From Borrelia anserina Es (GTDB lineage Bacteria; Spirochaetota; Spirochaetia; Borreliales; Borreliaceae), in assembly GCF_001936255.1 (NCBI RefSeq), contig NZ_CP013704.1, positions 1-64,000 on the forward strand: DNA of 64,000 bases, given 5' to 3'. Position 1 is the first letter of the stretch. Each line of letters opens with the position of its first letter. A program made the position numbers and the translations under genes. The notes under the pieces were generated by a model. That model searched no databases. It was given only the letters and a program-made list of their open reading frames with translations, and had not been told where the DNA came from. Shown here one piece after another: positions 21,668 to 30,242 of this stretch.

Positions 21668-21841
21668 TTATAATACATAAAAACTCAAGTTTGTCCTACT
21701 CCTATTAACAGCAAAATTAACAGTACAAATAAATTCATTATCAGTTACTTTATACCCATACAATACATTCATAATAAATTCAGAGTGAAAAGCCTCAAAC
21801 ATCAACCCAAACACAAAAACTACAATAAATAATAATATCTT
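21668..21841 (-). pseudogene. Possible remnant of a small exported protein gene between ruvC and ruvA
   Basis: An open frame of 57 codons on the minus strand, ending 9 bases before the ruvA ATG. It begins right after a TAA with KILLFIVVFVFGLMF, which looks like a signal peptide lacking its initiator methionine, and continues as a short polar tail. The only in-frame ATG is at 21802, inside the hydrophobic part, and has no ribosome-binding site. B. burgdorferi has a hypothetical gene, BB0024, in about this place. It may be its decayed relative or simple noise. The rest of the 21668-21957 gap shows no gene. Confidence 0.3.
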
Positions 21842-21957
21842 TTAACTGAGTTTTTCGATCTTAATAAACTTCAAAAACTGCTGATATAGTCAGTTACAAC
21901 AATACTACTAATATTTTTTTATTCTTAAATGATTTAGAAACAAAATATAGAGGTATA

Positions 21958-22434
21958 TTATAATCGATGATTGCAATGACAAATTGCAAGCGCCAATGCA
22001 TCACTACTATGATCACTAGTAAAAACAAAATCAGATTCCATTTCAAGTAAAACACGCATAATGTACTCTACTTGCACTTTTTCAATCCTACCAAATCCAG
22101 AAATTGAATTCTTGACCTGTATTGGGGTATATTCATAAAAATCTAAATTCTTCAAAGCAAAGGTTAAGAGAATAGCTCCTCGTGCTTCAGCAACCCTTAT
22201 AGCTGTTTTCTTATTCTTAGCTAAATAAATATCTTCAATGCTTGCAACATCAGGTTTAAATCGATCAATAATAAGAGCAATCTCATTAGAAATTAATTTT
22301 AGCCTATCTTTCAAAGACATAGAAGACTTAGTTATGATAGTTCCATCTTTAACATACATGTAATTACTACCCTTTCGATCTAAAAGTCCCCATCCAACAT
22401 TTGCAAGACCAGGATCGATGCCTAATATCCTCAT
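21958..22434 (-). CDS. ruvC: Crossover junction endodeoxyribonuclease RuvC
   Basis: Resolves Holliday junctions by symmetric nicking, with RuvAB. The 158 residues have an RNase H-like fold and an apparent catalytic tetrad: D7 in GIDPG, E67 in ASIEDIYLAKN, H142 and D145 in DHSSDALALA. The His-Asp pair matches Thermus-type RuvC rather than the Asp-Asp pair of E. coli. The ATG at 22434 has GGAGATTGG upstream and is preferred to the longer frame to 22458. The order yebC-ruvC-ruvA-ruvB is the classical bacterial arrangement. I recall that Lyme Borrelia are said to lack ruvC. Confidence 0.92.
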   Translation of the reverse strand: MRILGIDPGLANVGWGLLDRKGSNYMYVKDGTIITKSSMSLKDRLKLISNEIALIIDRFKPDVASIEDIYLAKNKKTAIRVAEARGAILLTFALKNLDFYEYTPIQVKNSISGFGRIEKVQVEYIMRVLLEMESDFVFTSDHSSDALALAICHCNHRL

Positions 22435-22465
22435 ACCCAATCTCCAGAAAAAATCCAATCAAAAA

Positions 22466-23197
22466 CTAATCAATTTCATTAACAATCTCTAAATTATGCA
22501 CAACTTCTTGAACGTCATCAACATTTTCTAATTTTTCAATAATAGCAAGGACTTTATCAATCTGTTCCTTATTCAAGGAAACTTTACTCTCAGGAATAAG
22601 AGCAATTTCAGCAATATCCTCCTCAAATTTAGCCCTTAAAACAGATAAAATAGCTTCAAAACTATCAGCACTTGTTATCACCTCTACTTGAGAACCTTCA
22701 CTATAAATATCTTCTGCACCTGCTTCTAACGCAAGATCCATTATTTCATCTGCAGGATATTTATCCAAGCTATAAGAAATCAATCCCTTTTTGTGAAACA
22801 TATAAGATACAGAGCCTGGAAACCCAAGCGAACCACCACTTTTTGAGAGCACACTACGTATCTCACTTGCCGTTCTATTTTTATTATCAGTTAAACAATG
22901 AATTATTAAAGCTACACCATAAGAAGCATAAGCCTCATAGGTAAGCTCACAATATTCTGCACCTATATTATCACCAATTCCTTTTTTTATTGCTTTTTCA
23001 ATATTATCCTTAGGCATATTAGAAACCTTAGCCTTATTAACAGCAAGTCTCAATCTAGAATTAGAATTAATATCACCTCCACCCATCTTAGCAGCAATAC
23101 TTATCTCACGAATTAATTTAGTAAAAATTTTATTTCTCTCAGTATCAAGAGCACCTTTCTTCCTCTTTATAGTTGACCATTTACTATGACCAGACAT
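22466..23197 (-). CDS. yebC: YebC/PmpR family transcriptional or translational regulator
   Basis: A 243-residue YebC-family protein. The N-terminus MSGHSKWSTIKRKKG is nearly invariant in the family, followed by GGGDINSNSRLRLAVNKAK and NMPKDNIEKAIKKG. It is located with ruvCAB, as in many bacteria. Members bind DNA as regulators, and some have been linked to relief of ribosome stalling; which applies here is unknown. It begins next to the folD stop. Corresponds to BB0025. Confidence 0.94.
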   Translation of the reverse strand: MSGHSKWSTIKRKKGALDTERNKIFTKLIREISIAAKMGGGDINSNSRLRLAVNKAKVSNMPKDNIEKAIKKGIGDNIGAEYCELTYEAYASYGVALIIHCLTDNKNRTASEIRSVLSKSGGSLGFPGSVSYMFHKKGLISYSLDKYPADEIMDLALEAGAEDIYSEGSQVEVITSADSFEAILSVLRAKFEEDIAEIALIPESKVSLNKEQIDKVLAIIEKLENVDDVQEVVHNLEIVNEID

Positions 23198-24103
23198 TTA
23201 AACCTCCACTAACTTTAATAACTGTTCTAAAACATCAAACTTATTATGCCTAATTAGATGTGCCTTAATTGTATTAAACATCAACATGAGAACTGTAACA
23301 GGACCAATTCCACCTGTTACAGGAGTAATAAATTTAACATTATCTTTAATTGCTTCAAAATCAACATCTCCTACAAGAACATTATTACCATCAATTTCTA
23401 CCCCAGAAATACCAATATCAATGACACAAGGATGACCAGCAATCATGCTAGCATCTATTAACTTAGGCTTTCCAACAGCAGAAATAATAATATCTGCTTG
23501 CCTTACATAAACACCTAAATTAACACTCTTACTATGACAAGTAATTACGGTTGCATCATAGGGTTTACAAGAAAGCAAAATAGAAATAGGCCTGCCAACA
23601 AGAGAACTCCTTCCAATCACAACAACAGTTTTACCAGAAATTTCTATTCTCTTATCATACAAAACCTTTAAAACAGCAAGGGCTGTACAAGGAATAAATC
23701 CTCTCCTATCACCCAAAACTAATTTACCCAAGCTAATATCAGAAAGTCCATCTACATCTTTTGTACTCACTATACTGTTTAAAACCATATTTACATTTAT
23801 TTCGTTAGCAAGAGGAAGCTGAACAATAATTCCATCAGTATTTTCATTTACATTTTCAGATTCAATCAATTGTAAAATATCCTCTTGTCCTGAATCTTTG
23901 GCTAACTTAATAACACGAAAATTAATACCAATACTCTTAGATACTCGCTCCTTAATAGCAACATAAAGCTTACTTGAAGGGTTATCATTCGCCAAAACTA
24001 CTTTTAAAGAAATTTTATCTACCAAATCATGGTGTATTAAAAACTCTTTCAATAATAAATAATATCGATTTGCAAAAAGTTTACCATCAAAAACATTGCT
24101 CAA
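23198..24103 (-). CDS. folD: Bifunctional methylenetetrahydrofolate dehydrogenase/cyclohydrolase
   Basis: Interconverts 5,10-methylene-, methenyl- and 10-formyl-tetrahydrofolate. The 301 residues carry the catalytic lysine in LYVAIKE near residue 50, the substrate loop GIIVQLPL, KDVDGLSD, the Rossmann motif VVIGRSSLVGRP and the C-terminal PVTGGIGPVT. The product 10-formyl-THF feeds fmt, found later in the window. It directly abuts yebC. Corresponds to BB0026. Confidence 0.95.
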   Translation of the reverse strand: MSNVFDGKLFANRYYLLLKEFLIHHDLVDKISLKVVLANDNPSSKLYVAIKERVSKSIGINFRVIKLAKDSGQEDILQLIESENVNENTDGIIVQLPLANEINVNMVLNSIVSTKDVDGLSDISLGKLVLGDRRGFIPCTALAVLKVLYDKRIEISGKTVVVIGRSSLVGRPISILLSCKPYDATVITCHSKSVNLGVYVRQADIIISAVGKPKLIDASMIAGHPCVIDIGISGVEIDGNNVLVGDVDFEAIKDNVKFITPVTGGIGPVTVLMLMFNTIKAHLIRHNKFDVLEQLLKLVEV

Positions 24104-24196
24104 GTCAAAACCTCCACCAATTCAGATCAAAACACTATATATTATACTATACTTGAATTTTAAGCATAAATAAAAATAGACTTATACAAAAATCAA

Positions 24197-24225
24197 TTGT
24201 AATAAAAGCTTTTTTTCAATATAAT
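24197..24225 (+). promoter_or_regulatory. Sigma-70-type promoter for the 24263 envelope genes
   Basis: TTGTAA at 24197-24202 and a perfect TATAAT at 24220-24225 are separated by 17 bases. Transcription would start near 24232, giving a leader of about 30 bases containing AGAGAG before the ATG at 24263. Confidence 0.6.
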
Positions 24226-24262
24226 AACCTTAAAATAAAAAGTTTTTAAAATGTAGAGAGTA

Positions 24263-24898
24263 ATGAAAAAGAATCTTTTAGTCGGGCTCATCCTATTATC
24301 TTTGTCTTATGCAAATGTTAAAAGAATTGAAGCATATTCAATTGATAAAAAAGGAAATTCTATCATAGAAATAGACCTAAGCTTAGGAATTCCCCTCTTT
24401 TACAATGATTTATTAAATATCTTTTCTTCAAATCTATACCCAGGAGGAATTGGATCACTTAAATATAAATATCACATACTAAGCGCCTTATCTATAGGTC
24501 TCGAGCTTAGATATTTATTTAATTCCGACATCAATCATTCATTTAACTTATTAAACCCCGATTCTGGCATAGGTAAAACGCTCAGCATAGTACCTATCAC
24601 ATTCTTAACAACCTATATCTTTGACATAGGTGAACTTTTTCAAATACCCATATTTTCAAATATAGGATTTGCATTAAGTTCTTACGGAAATAAAAGCGAT
24701 AGCATCTCAAATTTAAGAACTTTTGATATAATACCTGTAATATCCATTGGTTCTGGAATTTTATGGAATTTCAACTACCAATGGGCTTTAGGACTCACAA
24801 CTGCATGGTGGACAATGTTTGAATTCGGAAATTCGGCTAAAACCGGTCATTTTTTACTAATATCACTCTCAGTAATGGTAAATATAAACAAATTGTAG
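24263..24898 (+). CDS. Predicted outer-membrane or periplasmic protein (BB0027-like)
   Basis: A 211-residue exported protein with a clear signal peptide (MKKNLLVGLILLSLSYANV), then alternating amphipathic stretches rich in glycine, tyrosine and serine. It ends in a hydrophobic strand, consistent with a small beta-barrel. No enzymatic motif is seen. AGAGAG precedes the ATG. It is 6 bases upstream of the BAM-associated lipoprotein gene, which fits an outer-membrane role. The barrel prediction is inference. Confidence 0.72.
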   Translation: MKKNLLVGLILLSLSYANVKRIEAYSIDKKGNSIIEIDLSLGIPLFYNDLLNIFSSNLYPGGIGSLKYKYHILSALSIGLELRYLFNSDINHSFNLLNPDSGIGKTLSIVPITFLTTYIFDIGELFQIPIFSNIGFALSSYGNKSDSISNLRTFDIIPVISIGSGILWNFNYQWALGLTTAWWTMFEFGNSAKTGHFLLISLSVMVNINKL

Positions 24899-24904
24899 GT
24901 AAAT

Positions 24905-25939
24905 ATGGATAAAAAAGATTTTAAAAAATTTATGATAAAACTAATAGTGTTAGCTTTATTACTATCATGTTCAAGTGAATCTATCTTTTCCCAGCTTAGC
25001 AAGCTGCAAAAAATAAATAGCAATAACAACATCTTAGACAGTTCAAGCCCAAATGGCATCTCATTAGTCAATGATACTCTCTATATTGCAGCTATGCATC
25101 TATTTAAAAAAGAAAATGGCAATGTTGAAAGAGTAAACTTTAGCAATTCTTACAAGTTTGTCATTGACCTTGTCAATGTATCAGGAATAACATACTTATT
25201 AGCTCAAAATAAAAATGGACAATTAGAACTCTATACCCTTGATAAAAACAATTGGAAACTTCTATTTCAAAAGAATCTAATTCCAATGAAATTCTTAAAA
25301 TCCATAGATAAAAGTGGTGTTAATTCTGCTTTAATTCTAGCATTAGGAGAAAATGACAAGCAAATTATTCTAGATATAAATGGAAATAATAAAACTCCTC
25401 AAAGTGCAACTAATAATGACAAATTTTATCAACTCTCAAATGACACTAAATTAATTACAGGAAGATTTGCAAAAATTTGGCAATTAAATGGTATAGGCCC
25501 TATAAACGTAAACTCAAAAAATGAAATAATGGCAATAATAGAAACAAGCATTCACGGGAACAAAGAAACTTTAGTATTCACTGGAAGAGAAGATGATACC
25601 TTAGATAACAAATTCAAAATATACTCAAGTAAAGATAATTACCAAAACCCAATATTTAATCGCGACGGAATAGGAGAATTTACTGCATACTTTGCAAGAG
25701 AAGTTGACGGAGTAATACTTATAGGAAGCAACAATGGATTCGTAGAACTAATCAAAGATAAAGATACGTTTGCTCTGCAATCACCTTCACAATCTGTATT
25801 ACCAGGCTCCTATAATGGTTCACAATTAAGTAAAACAAAACTTAATGACATTATACCTATATCAAATAAAACCGTCTACATACTAACCCAAGGAAAAGGC
25901 TTATGGAAAATCGAAAATAAAAAGTTAACTAAAGAATAA
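24905..25939 (+). CDS. Lipoprotein, BB0028-like BAM-complex component
   Basis: A 344-residue lipoprotein. The signal peptide ends in a lipobox LALLLSC with the cysteine near residue 23. The mature part is a repetitive beta-rich protein with recurring VNDTLYIAA, TYLLAQNK and VILIGSNNG-like blades, suggesting a propeller. Its homologue BB0028 was reported to associate with BamA in B. burgdorferi. It follows the outer-membrane candidate by 6 bases and converges with the next gene, overlapping its 3' end by 15 bases. Confidence 0.82.
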   Translation: MDKKDFKKFMIKLIVLALLLSCSSESIFSQLSKLQKINSNNNILDSSSPNGISLVNDTLYIAAMHLFKKENGNVERVNFSNSYKFVIDLVNVSGITYLLAQNKNGQLELYTLDKNNWKLLFQKNLIPMKFLKSIDKSGVNSALILALGENDKQIILDINGNNKTPQSATNNDKFYQLSNDTKLITGRFAKIWQLNGIGPINVNSKNEIMAIIETSIHGNKETLVFTGREDDTLDNKFKIYSSKDNYQNPIFNRDGIGEFTAYFAREVDGVILIGSNNGFVELIKDKDTFALQSPSQSVLPGSYNGSQLSKTKLNDIIPISNKTVYILTQGKGLWKIENKKLTKE

Positions 25940-26356
25940 ACGATGAAAATTTATTGTGAAATTTGAATATCTAACCTTATTAACTTCCTTATGAAAATGT
26001 TTTTTTAATTTAATATCTAAATTAACATTTAATTTAGATCGAAAATACAAATAGTTTATATTATTCACATCAAAAATTTGACCCTCATCATTCATAACTT
26101 TAATTTCCAAATCCAATAAATTTTTAACAAATAGTATGTCCCTAGTAATCACCATACTATTCTTATCAACTAAGCCTAAAATAAAAGAATCAACATCGCT
26201 TACAGCTTTAATAAAAGTATTCTTCGTCATCTCTAAATTTAACTGTCTATTTGCAACTAAAACAAGTTCCATACTTCTATTTAACACAAAATTTTGTAAA
26301 AATCTTATTATCTGCAAATTACAAGAATCAGCATCAACAAAAATTCTATTTAACAA
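25925..26356 (-). CDS. YaiI/YqxD family (DUF188) protein
   Basis: A 143-residue member of the DUF188 family, related to PIN-type nuclease folds, function unknown. It shows the N-terminal FVDADSCN (family VDADACP), the middle VDSFILGLVDKNSMVITRDILF and the C-terminal NDEGQIFDVNNINYL-type region. The usual DACP is changed to DSCN. It begins inside the last codons of the signal peptidase-like gene (11-base overlap). Corresponds to BB0029. Confidence 0.8.
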   Translation of the reverse strand: MLNRIFVDADSCNLQIIRFLQNFVLNRSMELVLVANRQLNLEMTKNTFIKAVSDVDSFILGLVDKNSMVITRDILFVKNLLDLEIKVMNDEGQIFDVNNINYLYFRSKLNVNLDIKLKKHFHKEVNKVRYSNFTINFHRLFFS

Positions 26357-26981
26357 TCTTATAACCCATTATCCTTAATACCAAAAAATACAAAATATGG
26401 GACTGTTTAACAGGCCCAAACACTCTAGAATCATTTAAAATTCTTGAATTCTCATTCAAGAGAAAAAATTCATTTTTTTTTAAATCAAAACACTTAACCA
26501 CCTCATCTAATCTAAAAAAATCGTCTAATCTATAATCACGCATAAAATTACCATTCAAATAATAAGAATTGTTAGATTTCCTATGAACCAAGACATCAAA
26601 ACCCCTAACATAAACTAAATCTCCCTGAGTAGCAGCTATTTTTGCAATTTTATAACTTTTTGCATTAAAAAACTTGTTTAAAAAAAATAAGTCCCTAAAA
26701 AAACTTAAAATAAAATTGTTCCTCAAAGTTAAATCTTCATAAAGCACAATATCATTTACTTTTAAAGGAATAAAAAAAGAGCGCATATATTTTGAAATAA
26801 AAATTAAACTATGATTCTTTGTTATTAAAGGTAACATATCATCACCTTGAAAAGTAAAAATTTGTAAAACAAATTTTGTAAAAACATAATTTAATATTAA
26901 AAACAATAAAATAATCTTAAAAAGTTTTTGCTTTCTCTTTTTTCTTAAAAGTCTTTGTTCGAAGGTTAAATACGCCGCCAT
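26346..26981 (-). CDS. Signal peptidase I paralogue lacking the catalytic Ser-Lys dyad
   Basis: A 211-residue membrane protein with one N-terminal helix (about 20-42) and an S26-type fold. Compared with the neighbouring LepB, the nucleophile motif GSM is replaced by DDM (D48 in the serine position). The lysine position is A113, with a lysine one residue later in AKIAATQGD. The late motif keeps NDSRVFG but has NEN where GDN is usual. It is probably inactive as a peptidase. It starts 2 bases after the lepB stop, so the two are coupled. BB0030 was annotated as a signal peptidase. Confidence 0.78.
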   Translation of the reverse strand: MAAYLTFEQRLLRKKRKQKLFKIILLFLILNYVFTKFVLQIFTFQGDDMLPLITKNHSLIFISKYMRSFFIPLKVNDIVLYEDLTLRNNFILSFFRDLFFLNKFFNAKSYKIAKIAATQGDLVYVRGFDVLVHRKSNNSYYLNGNFMRDYRLDDFFRLDEVVKCFDLKKNEFFLLNENSRILNDSRVFGPVKQSHILYFLVLRIMGYKIVK

Positions 26982-26983
26982 AT

Positions 26984-27964
26984 TTAAATCAAACCTACTC
27001 TAGAAAAAGGGAAATACACGAAAAAAGCTCTACCAAGAATCTTACTTTTATCTATGACACCAAAAAATCTACCATCATAAGAATTATCCCTATTATCCCC
27101 AATAGGTAATATATATCCATAAGGAACATATATCCCATAATCTCTCATTATTGCTTTCTCCATATAATAATCAACATATGGCATAAAAGCCACCAAATAA
27201 CGGTACTCCAATCTCTCAATTTCAAATTTATCAATTTCCCTAACATTAAAAAATGAAAAATCAGACATATTTTCTAAATTAATGTTTAATTGATTTAATG
27301 CAACAAACATAGCAAGATTATCATAAACCTTATAATCCGTATCTTCTATAATCTTTCTAATACTAAAATTATACCCTAATGAAGATTTATAAGAATTTTC
27401 CTCCATAAAGCCTTCTTCACCTTCCTTTTGAACCAACACTATCCCATGTCGAAATCTTACAAGCTTACCATCTGCAAACAACGCTCTTTTGACAAGAAAC
27501 CTAACACTAGAATTTCCATCTTCATCTCTATCAAGATCAATAAAACTAAAAGTCAACATATAAAGTAATCTATGCAGAATATCAAAAAAAAGCCCTTTTG
27601 ATTTATATTCCACATTTTCAAAAATAACAATCTCTGTTTCATCTGGTTCTTTGATCCCATTTACCTTATATAATCCTGGCAAAAGTTCAGGTCCATAAGA
27701 AAATTTGTCCACAAATAATAAGTCTCCAATCTGAAGAGTATTTTCCATTGATCCTGACGGAATTCTATATGCTTGTAAAAAATACTGATTTACTGCTAAA
27801 ACAAAAACCGAAGCACCTAAAAGTTCAAGCAAAAAGTTAAGAACAAAACCTCGTCTTTTAGCTTTCACCTTATAAAGGTATTTTTGTCTCTTCCTATAAG
27901 TCAAATATTTTTCAATGATCTTCACTAAAAAGCTAGCAAACCTATCTAATTTTTCTAAATACAT
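26984..27964 (-). CDS. lepB: Signal peptidase I
   Basis: Cleaves signal peptides of exported proteins at the outer face of the inner membrane. The 326 residues contain one clear hydrophobic helix (about 44-64), the nucleophile motif IPSGSMENTL (S72), the general base in FLVKRALF (K159) and the signature GDNRDNSYDGRFFG. All catalytic boxes are intact, unlike its downstream partner. A long insert between boxes, about residues 165-270, makes it larger than usual. Corresponds to BB0031. Confidence 0.92.
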   Translation of the reverse strand: MYLEKLDRFASFLVKIIEKYLTYRKRQKYLYKVKAKRRGFVLNFLLELLGASVFVLAVNQYFLQAYRIPSGSMENTLQIGDLLFVDKFSYGPELLPGLYKVNGIKEPDETEIVIFENVEYKSKGLFFDILHRLLYMLTFSFIDLDRDEDGNSSVRFLVKRALFADGKLVRFRHGIVLVQKEGEEGFMEENSYKSSLGYNFSIRKIIEDTDYKVYDNLAMFVALNQLNINLENMSDFSFFNVREIDKFEIERLEYRYLVAFMPYVDYYMEKAIMRDYGIYVPYGYILPIGDNRDNSYDGRFFGVIDKSKILGRAFFVYFPFSRVGLI

Positions 27965-28123
27965 ATACTTATCCTCAAAACTAAATTATACATAAAACTA
28001 ATAATTATCAATACTTTCATAACACAAAGAATTATTAAAAAGAACAAAATCTGCAATTGCATACATAATACTATTTATATTTTTCCCAATTAAAGATAAA
28101 CACAAACAAAGAAACATATAATA

Positions 28124-28152
28124 TTGAATTTCTTCTAATACTTTTTTATAAT
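28124..28152 (+). promoter_or_regulatory. Promoter giving a leaderless transcript of the PEGA-FGE gene
   Basis: TTGAAT at 28124-28129 and TATAAT at 28147-28152 with a 17-base spacer. The ATG of the gene begins at 28161, 8 bases after the -10 box, which is where transcription should start. No ribosome-binding site lies between them. Confidence 0.65.
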
Positions 28153-28160
28153 CACCTTAT

Positions 28161-29627
28161 ATGCTCAACGAAAATGGTAATCTTAACATTAATGAGAAAT
28201 CATTTATAGTAAAATTAAAACCAATATTAGGAATAAGCCCAAAAATTTACGTTTCATTTATAATACTTATTCTACCCTTAATGATAGCATTTAGTTTAAT
28301 CGTAAATACCAAAGCAAGTAATCCTGGAGCATACTTAAATATAAAAACTAATATTAATAATGCACATGTTTATCTAAATGAAAAATATATTGGAAGAACT
28401 CCTCTCAAAAAATATATAAATGCTACCAAAGGAACCTTAAAGATTCAAAGACTAGGATTTGAGACTTATGAAAAGAAAATTGAGATACAAAACAGGTTTT
28501 TCACAAGTTACAAATTCAATATTGACTTAAAATTAAAAAATCCTGATAAGATCATCGCTCAAAGACAAAAAGAACTCTCAGTTATGACAAAAATTAAAAA
28601 TACCAATGACAATATAAAATTAATTCCCGTCTTCTCGCTAATTGTAAACGACTTACAAAATAGCCCAGAACACATAAAAAAATTTTTTAAAACTTCAATT
28701 CCATATATACATTCGAGTACAATGTTTAAAGAATTCCTTGTATCATATAAAAACATCTATTCAATAAACAGTAATAATAACAAAGAAATATGGGAATCCC
28801 TACAACAAAACTTTCATATAGGAAATAGAGCAATAATTTGGTTTTTTGAAAATTTAAATAAAGAACAACAAAAACAAATATCCAACGAAAAATGGTTTCA
28901 AACATTAATAGAAAATTTAAATAATGAAAATCAAATACTAGAATTTGAAAATAAAAATATAAATTTATACCTAAAGAATTTTAAGAAAATAGCATCACAA
29001 AAAATTGAAATTATCCAAAATCATAAGTTATACTCAAAAGACATTACACTCAAAACTACATATAAGTTAAAAGACTTTTTAATCCAGAATAAAAATGTTA
29101 CTAAAGCTGAATATCAAGATTTCTTAAATGAAAATCCAAAGTGGGCACCAAACAATAAAGATAATCTAATAAAAGAAGAACTTGTAGATGAAAGCTATCT
29201 TAAAACTTTCAAACAAATGTCATCAAATGAAGATATCACTTACATATCTTATTACGCAGCAATAGAATATGCCAAATGGTATTCCTCAAATCTACCTAAA
29301 GGATTTAAAGCAAGACTTCCTATATCTCAAGAATGGGAACTATATCAAAGAGAAGTACCAAAATCTATAAAGAATATAAATGCCAACGAAATATCTAAAA
29401 AAGTTGGATTTTGGAATCTAATGCAAAATTCAAGCCTCAATGATCTCATATTATTTCAAAACGAAAATGATATATATTCTACAAATTCAAACTTCAACTC
29501 ACTAATTACCGAAATTAGAACATATAACTACAATACCTCAATACTAAAGCCTTCAACAAAAGCTTCATTCTTAAAATATTGGAGCTCGCCCAACATTGGA
29601 TTTAGATTAGTTATTGAAAAGGAATAG
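28161..29627 (+). CDS. PEGA-domain membrane protein with a degenerate formylglycine-generating-enzyme-like domain
   Basis: A 488-residue protein. Residues 30-52 form a membrane helix, and residues 58-130 form a PEGA repeat (NAHVYLNEKYIGRTPLKKY, then GTLKIQRLGFETY). A helical spacer follows. From about 315 there is a SUMF/FGE-like domain with VTKAEYQDFL, ISYYAAIEYAKWYSS, RLPISQEWELYQRE and a final SPNIGFRLVIE. I see no cysteine pair for catalysis, so it is likely a binding domain. It is expected to face the periplasm. It probably has a leaderless mRNA and lies 2 bases upstream of smpB. Corresponds to BB0032. Confidence 0.78.
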   Translation: MLNENGNLNINEKSFIVKLKPILGISPKIYVSFIILILPLMIAFSLIVNTKASNPGAYLNIKTNINNAHVYLNEKYIGRTPLKKYINATKGTLKIQRLGFETYEKKIEIQNRFFTSYKFNIDLKLKNPDKIIAQRQKELSVMTKIKNTNDNIKLIPVFSLIVNDLQNSPEHIKKFFKTSIPYIHSSTMFKEFLVSYKNIYSINSNNNKEIWESLQQNFHIGNRAIIWFFENLNKEQQKQISNEKWFQTLIENLNNENQILEFENKNINLYLKNFKKIASQKIEIIQNHKLYSKDITLKTTYKLKDFLIQNKNVTKAEYQDFLNENPKWAPNNKDNLIKEELVDESYLKTFKQMSSNEDITYISYYAAIEYAKWYSSNLPKGFKARLPISQEWELYQREVPKSIKNINANEISKKVGFWNLMQNSSLNDLILFQNENDIYSTNSNFNSLITEIRTYNYNTSILKPSTKASFLKYWSSPNIGFRLVIEKE

Positions 29628-29629
29628 AT

Positions 29630-30079
29630 GTGAGCTCATTACTCCTCGAAAATAAAAAAGCAAAATTTAATTATTTTATTGAAGAGAAAATAAGATGCGG
29701 GATTGTTTTAAAAGGAACTGAAGTTAAATCCATCAAGCTAAAAAAATTTTCATTCAATGATAGCTTTGCTAACATTAAAAAAGATGAAATATGGCTTGAA
29801 AATTTACATATATCAAAGTATAAAGGAGGTAATATTTTCAATCACGAAGAAACAAGACATAGAAAACTCCTTATAACAAAAAAAGAAATACAAAAGCTAA
29901 AAAAGTTTAAAGAAAAAGAAGGATACACATTAATTCCTATATCAATTTATCTGCAAAATTCACTAATCAAAGTAGAACTCGGAATATGCAAAGGTAAAAA
30001 ATTATTTGATAAACGGGAACTATTAAAACAGAAAAGCATAAAAAAAGATTTAAGTCGTGAAATTAAACAATATAGATAA
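29630..30079 (+). CDS. smpB: SsrA-binding protein SmpB
   Basis: Binds tmRNA and delivers it to stalled ribosomes. The 149 residues have the typical KAKFNYFIEEKIRCGIVLKGTEVKSIK start, ENLHISKYKGGN, and a basic C-terminal tail. The start is GTG at 29630 with AAAAGGAAT upstream. Its partner ssrA is at 45.2-45.6 kb on the other strand. Corresponds to BB0033. Confidence 0.96.
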   Translation: MSSLLLENKKAKFNYFIEEKIRCGIVLKGTEVKSIKLKKFSFNDSFANIKKDEIWLENLHISKYKGGNIFNHEETRHRKLLITKKEIQKLKKFKEKEGYTLIPISIYLQNSLIKVELGICKGKKLFDKRELLKQKSIKKDLSREIKQYR

Positions 30080-30189
30080 TAAATACAAATTCTAAGCTTA
30101 AAAATACAAGTAAAAATAACCAAGATCTTAAAAATATACTCTCACGAAGGTATTTAAGAACAAGTAACTATAAAAATTAATAACATAAA

Positions 30190-30219
30190 GAGTAGTTATA
30201 AAATAAATTATAACTACTC
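30190..30219. terminator. Perfect 12-bp hairpin between smpB and p13
   Basis: GAGTAGTTATAA at 30190-30201 and its exact complement TTATAACTACTC at 30208-30219, with a 6-base loop. It sits in the 163-base gap between the two convergent genes smpB and p13 and could end transcription from both sides. The stem is AT-rich and the trailing T runs are short, so efficiency is uncertain. Confidence 0.55.
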
Positions 30220-30242
30220 AAATTTTGGTTTAAGCTTTATAA

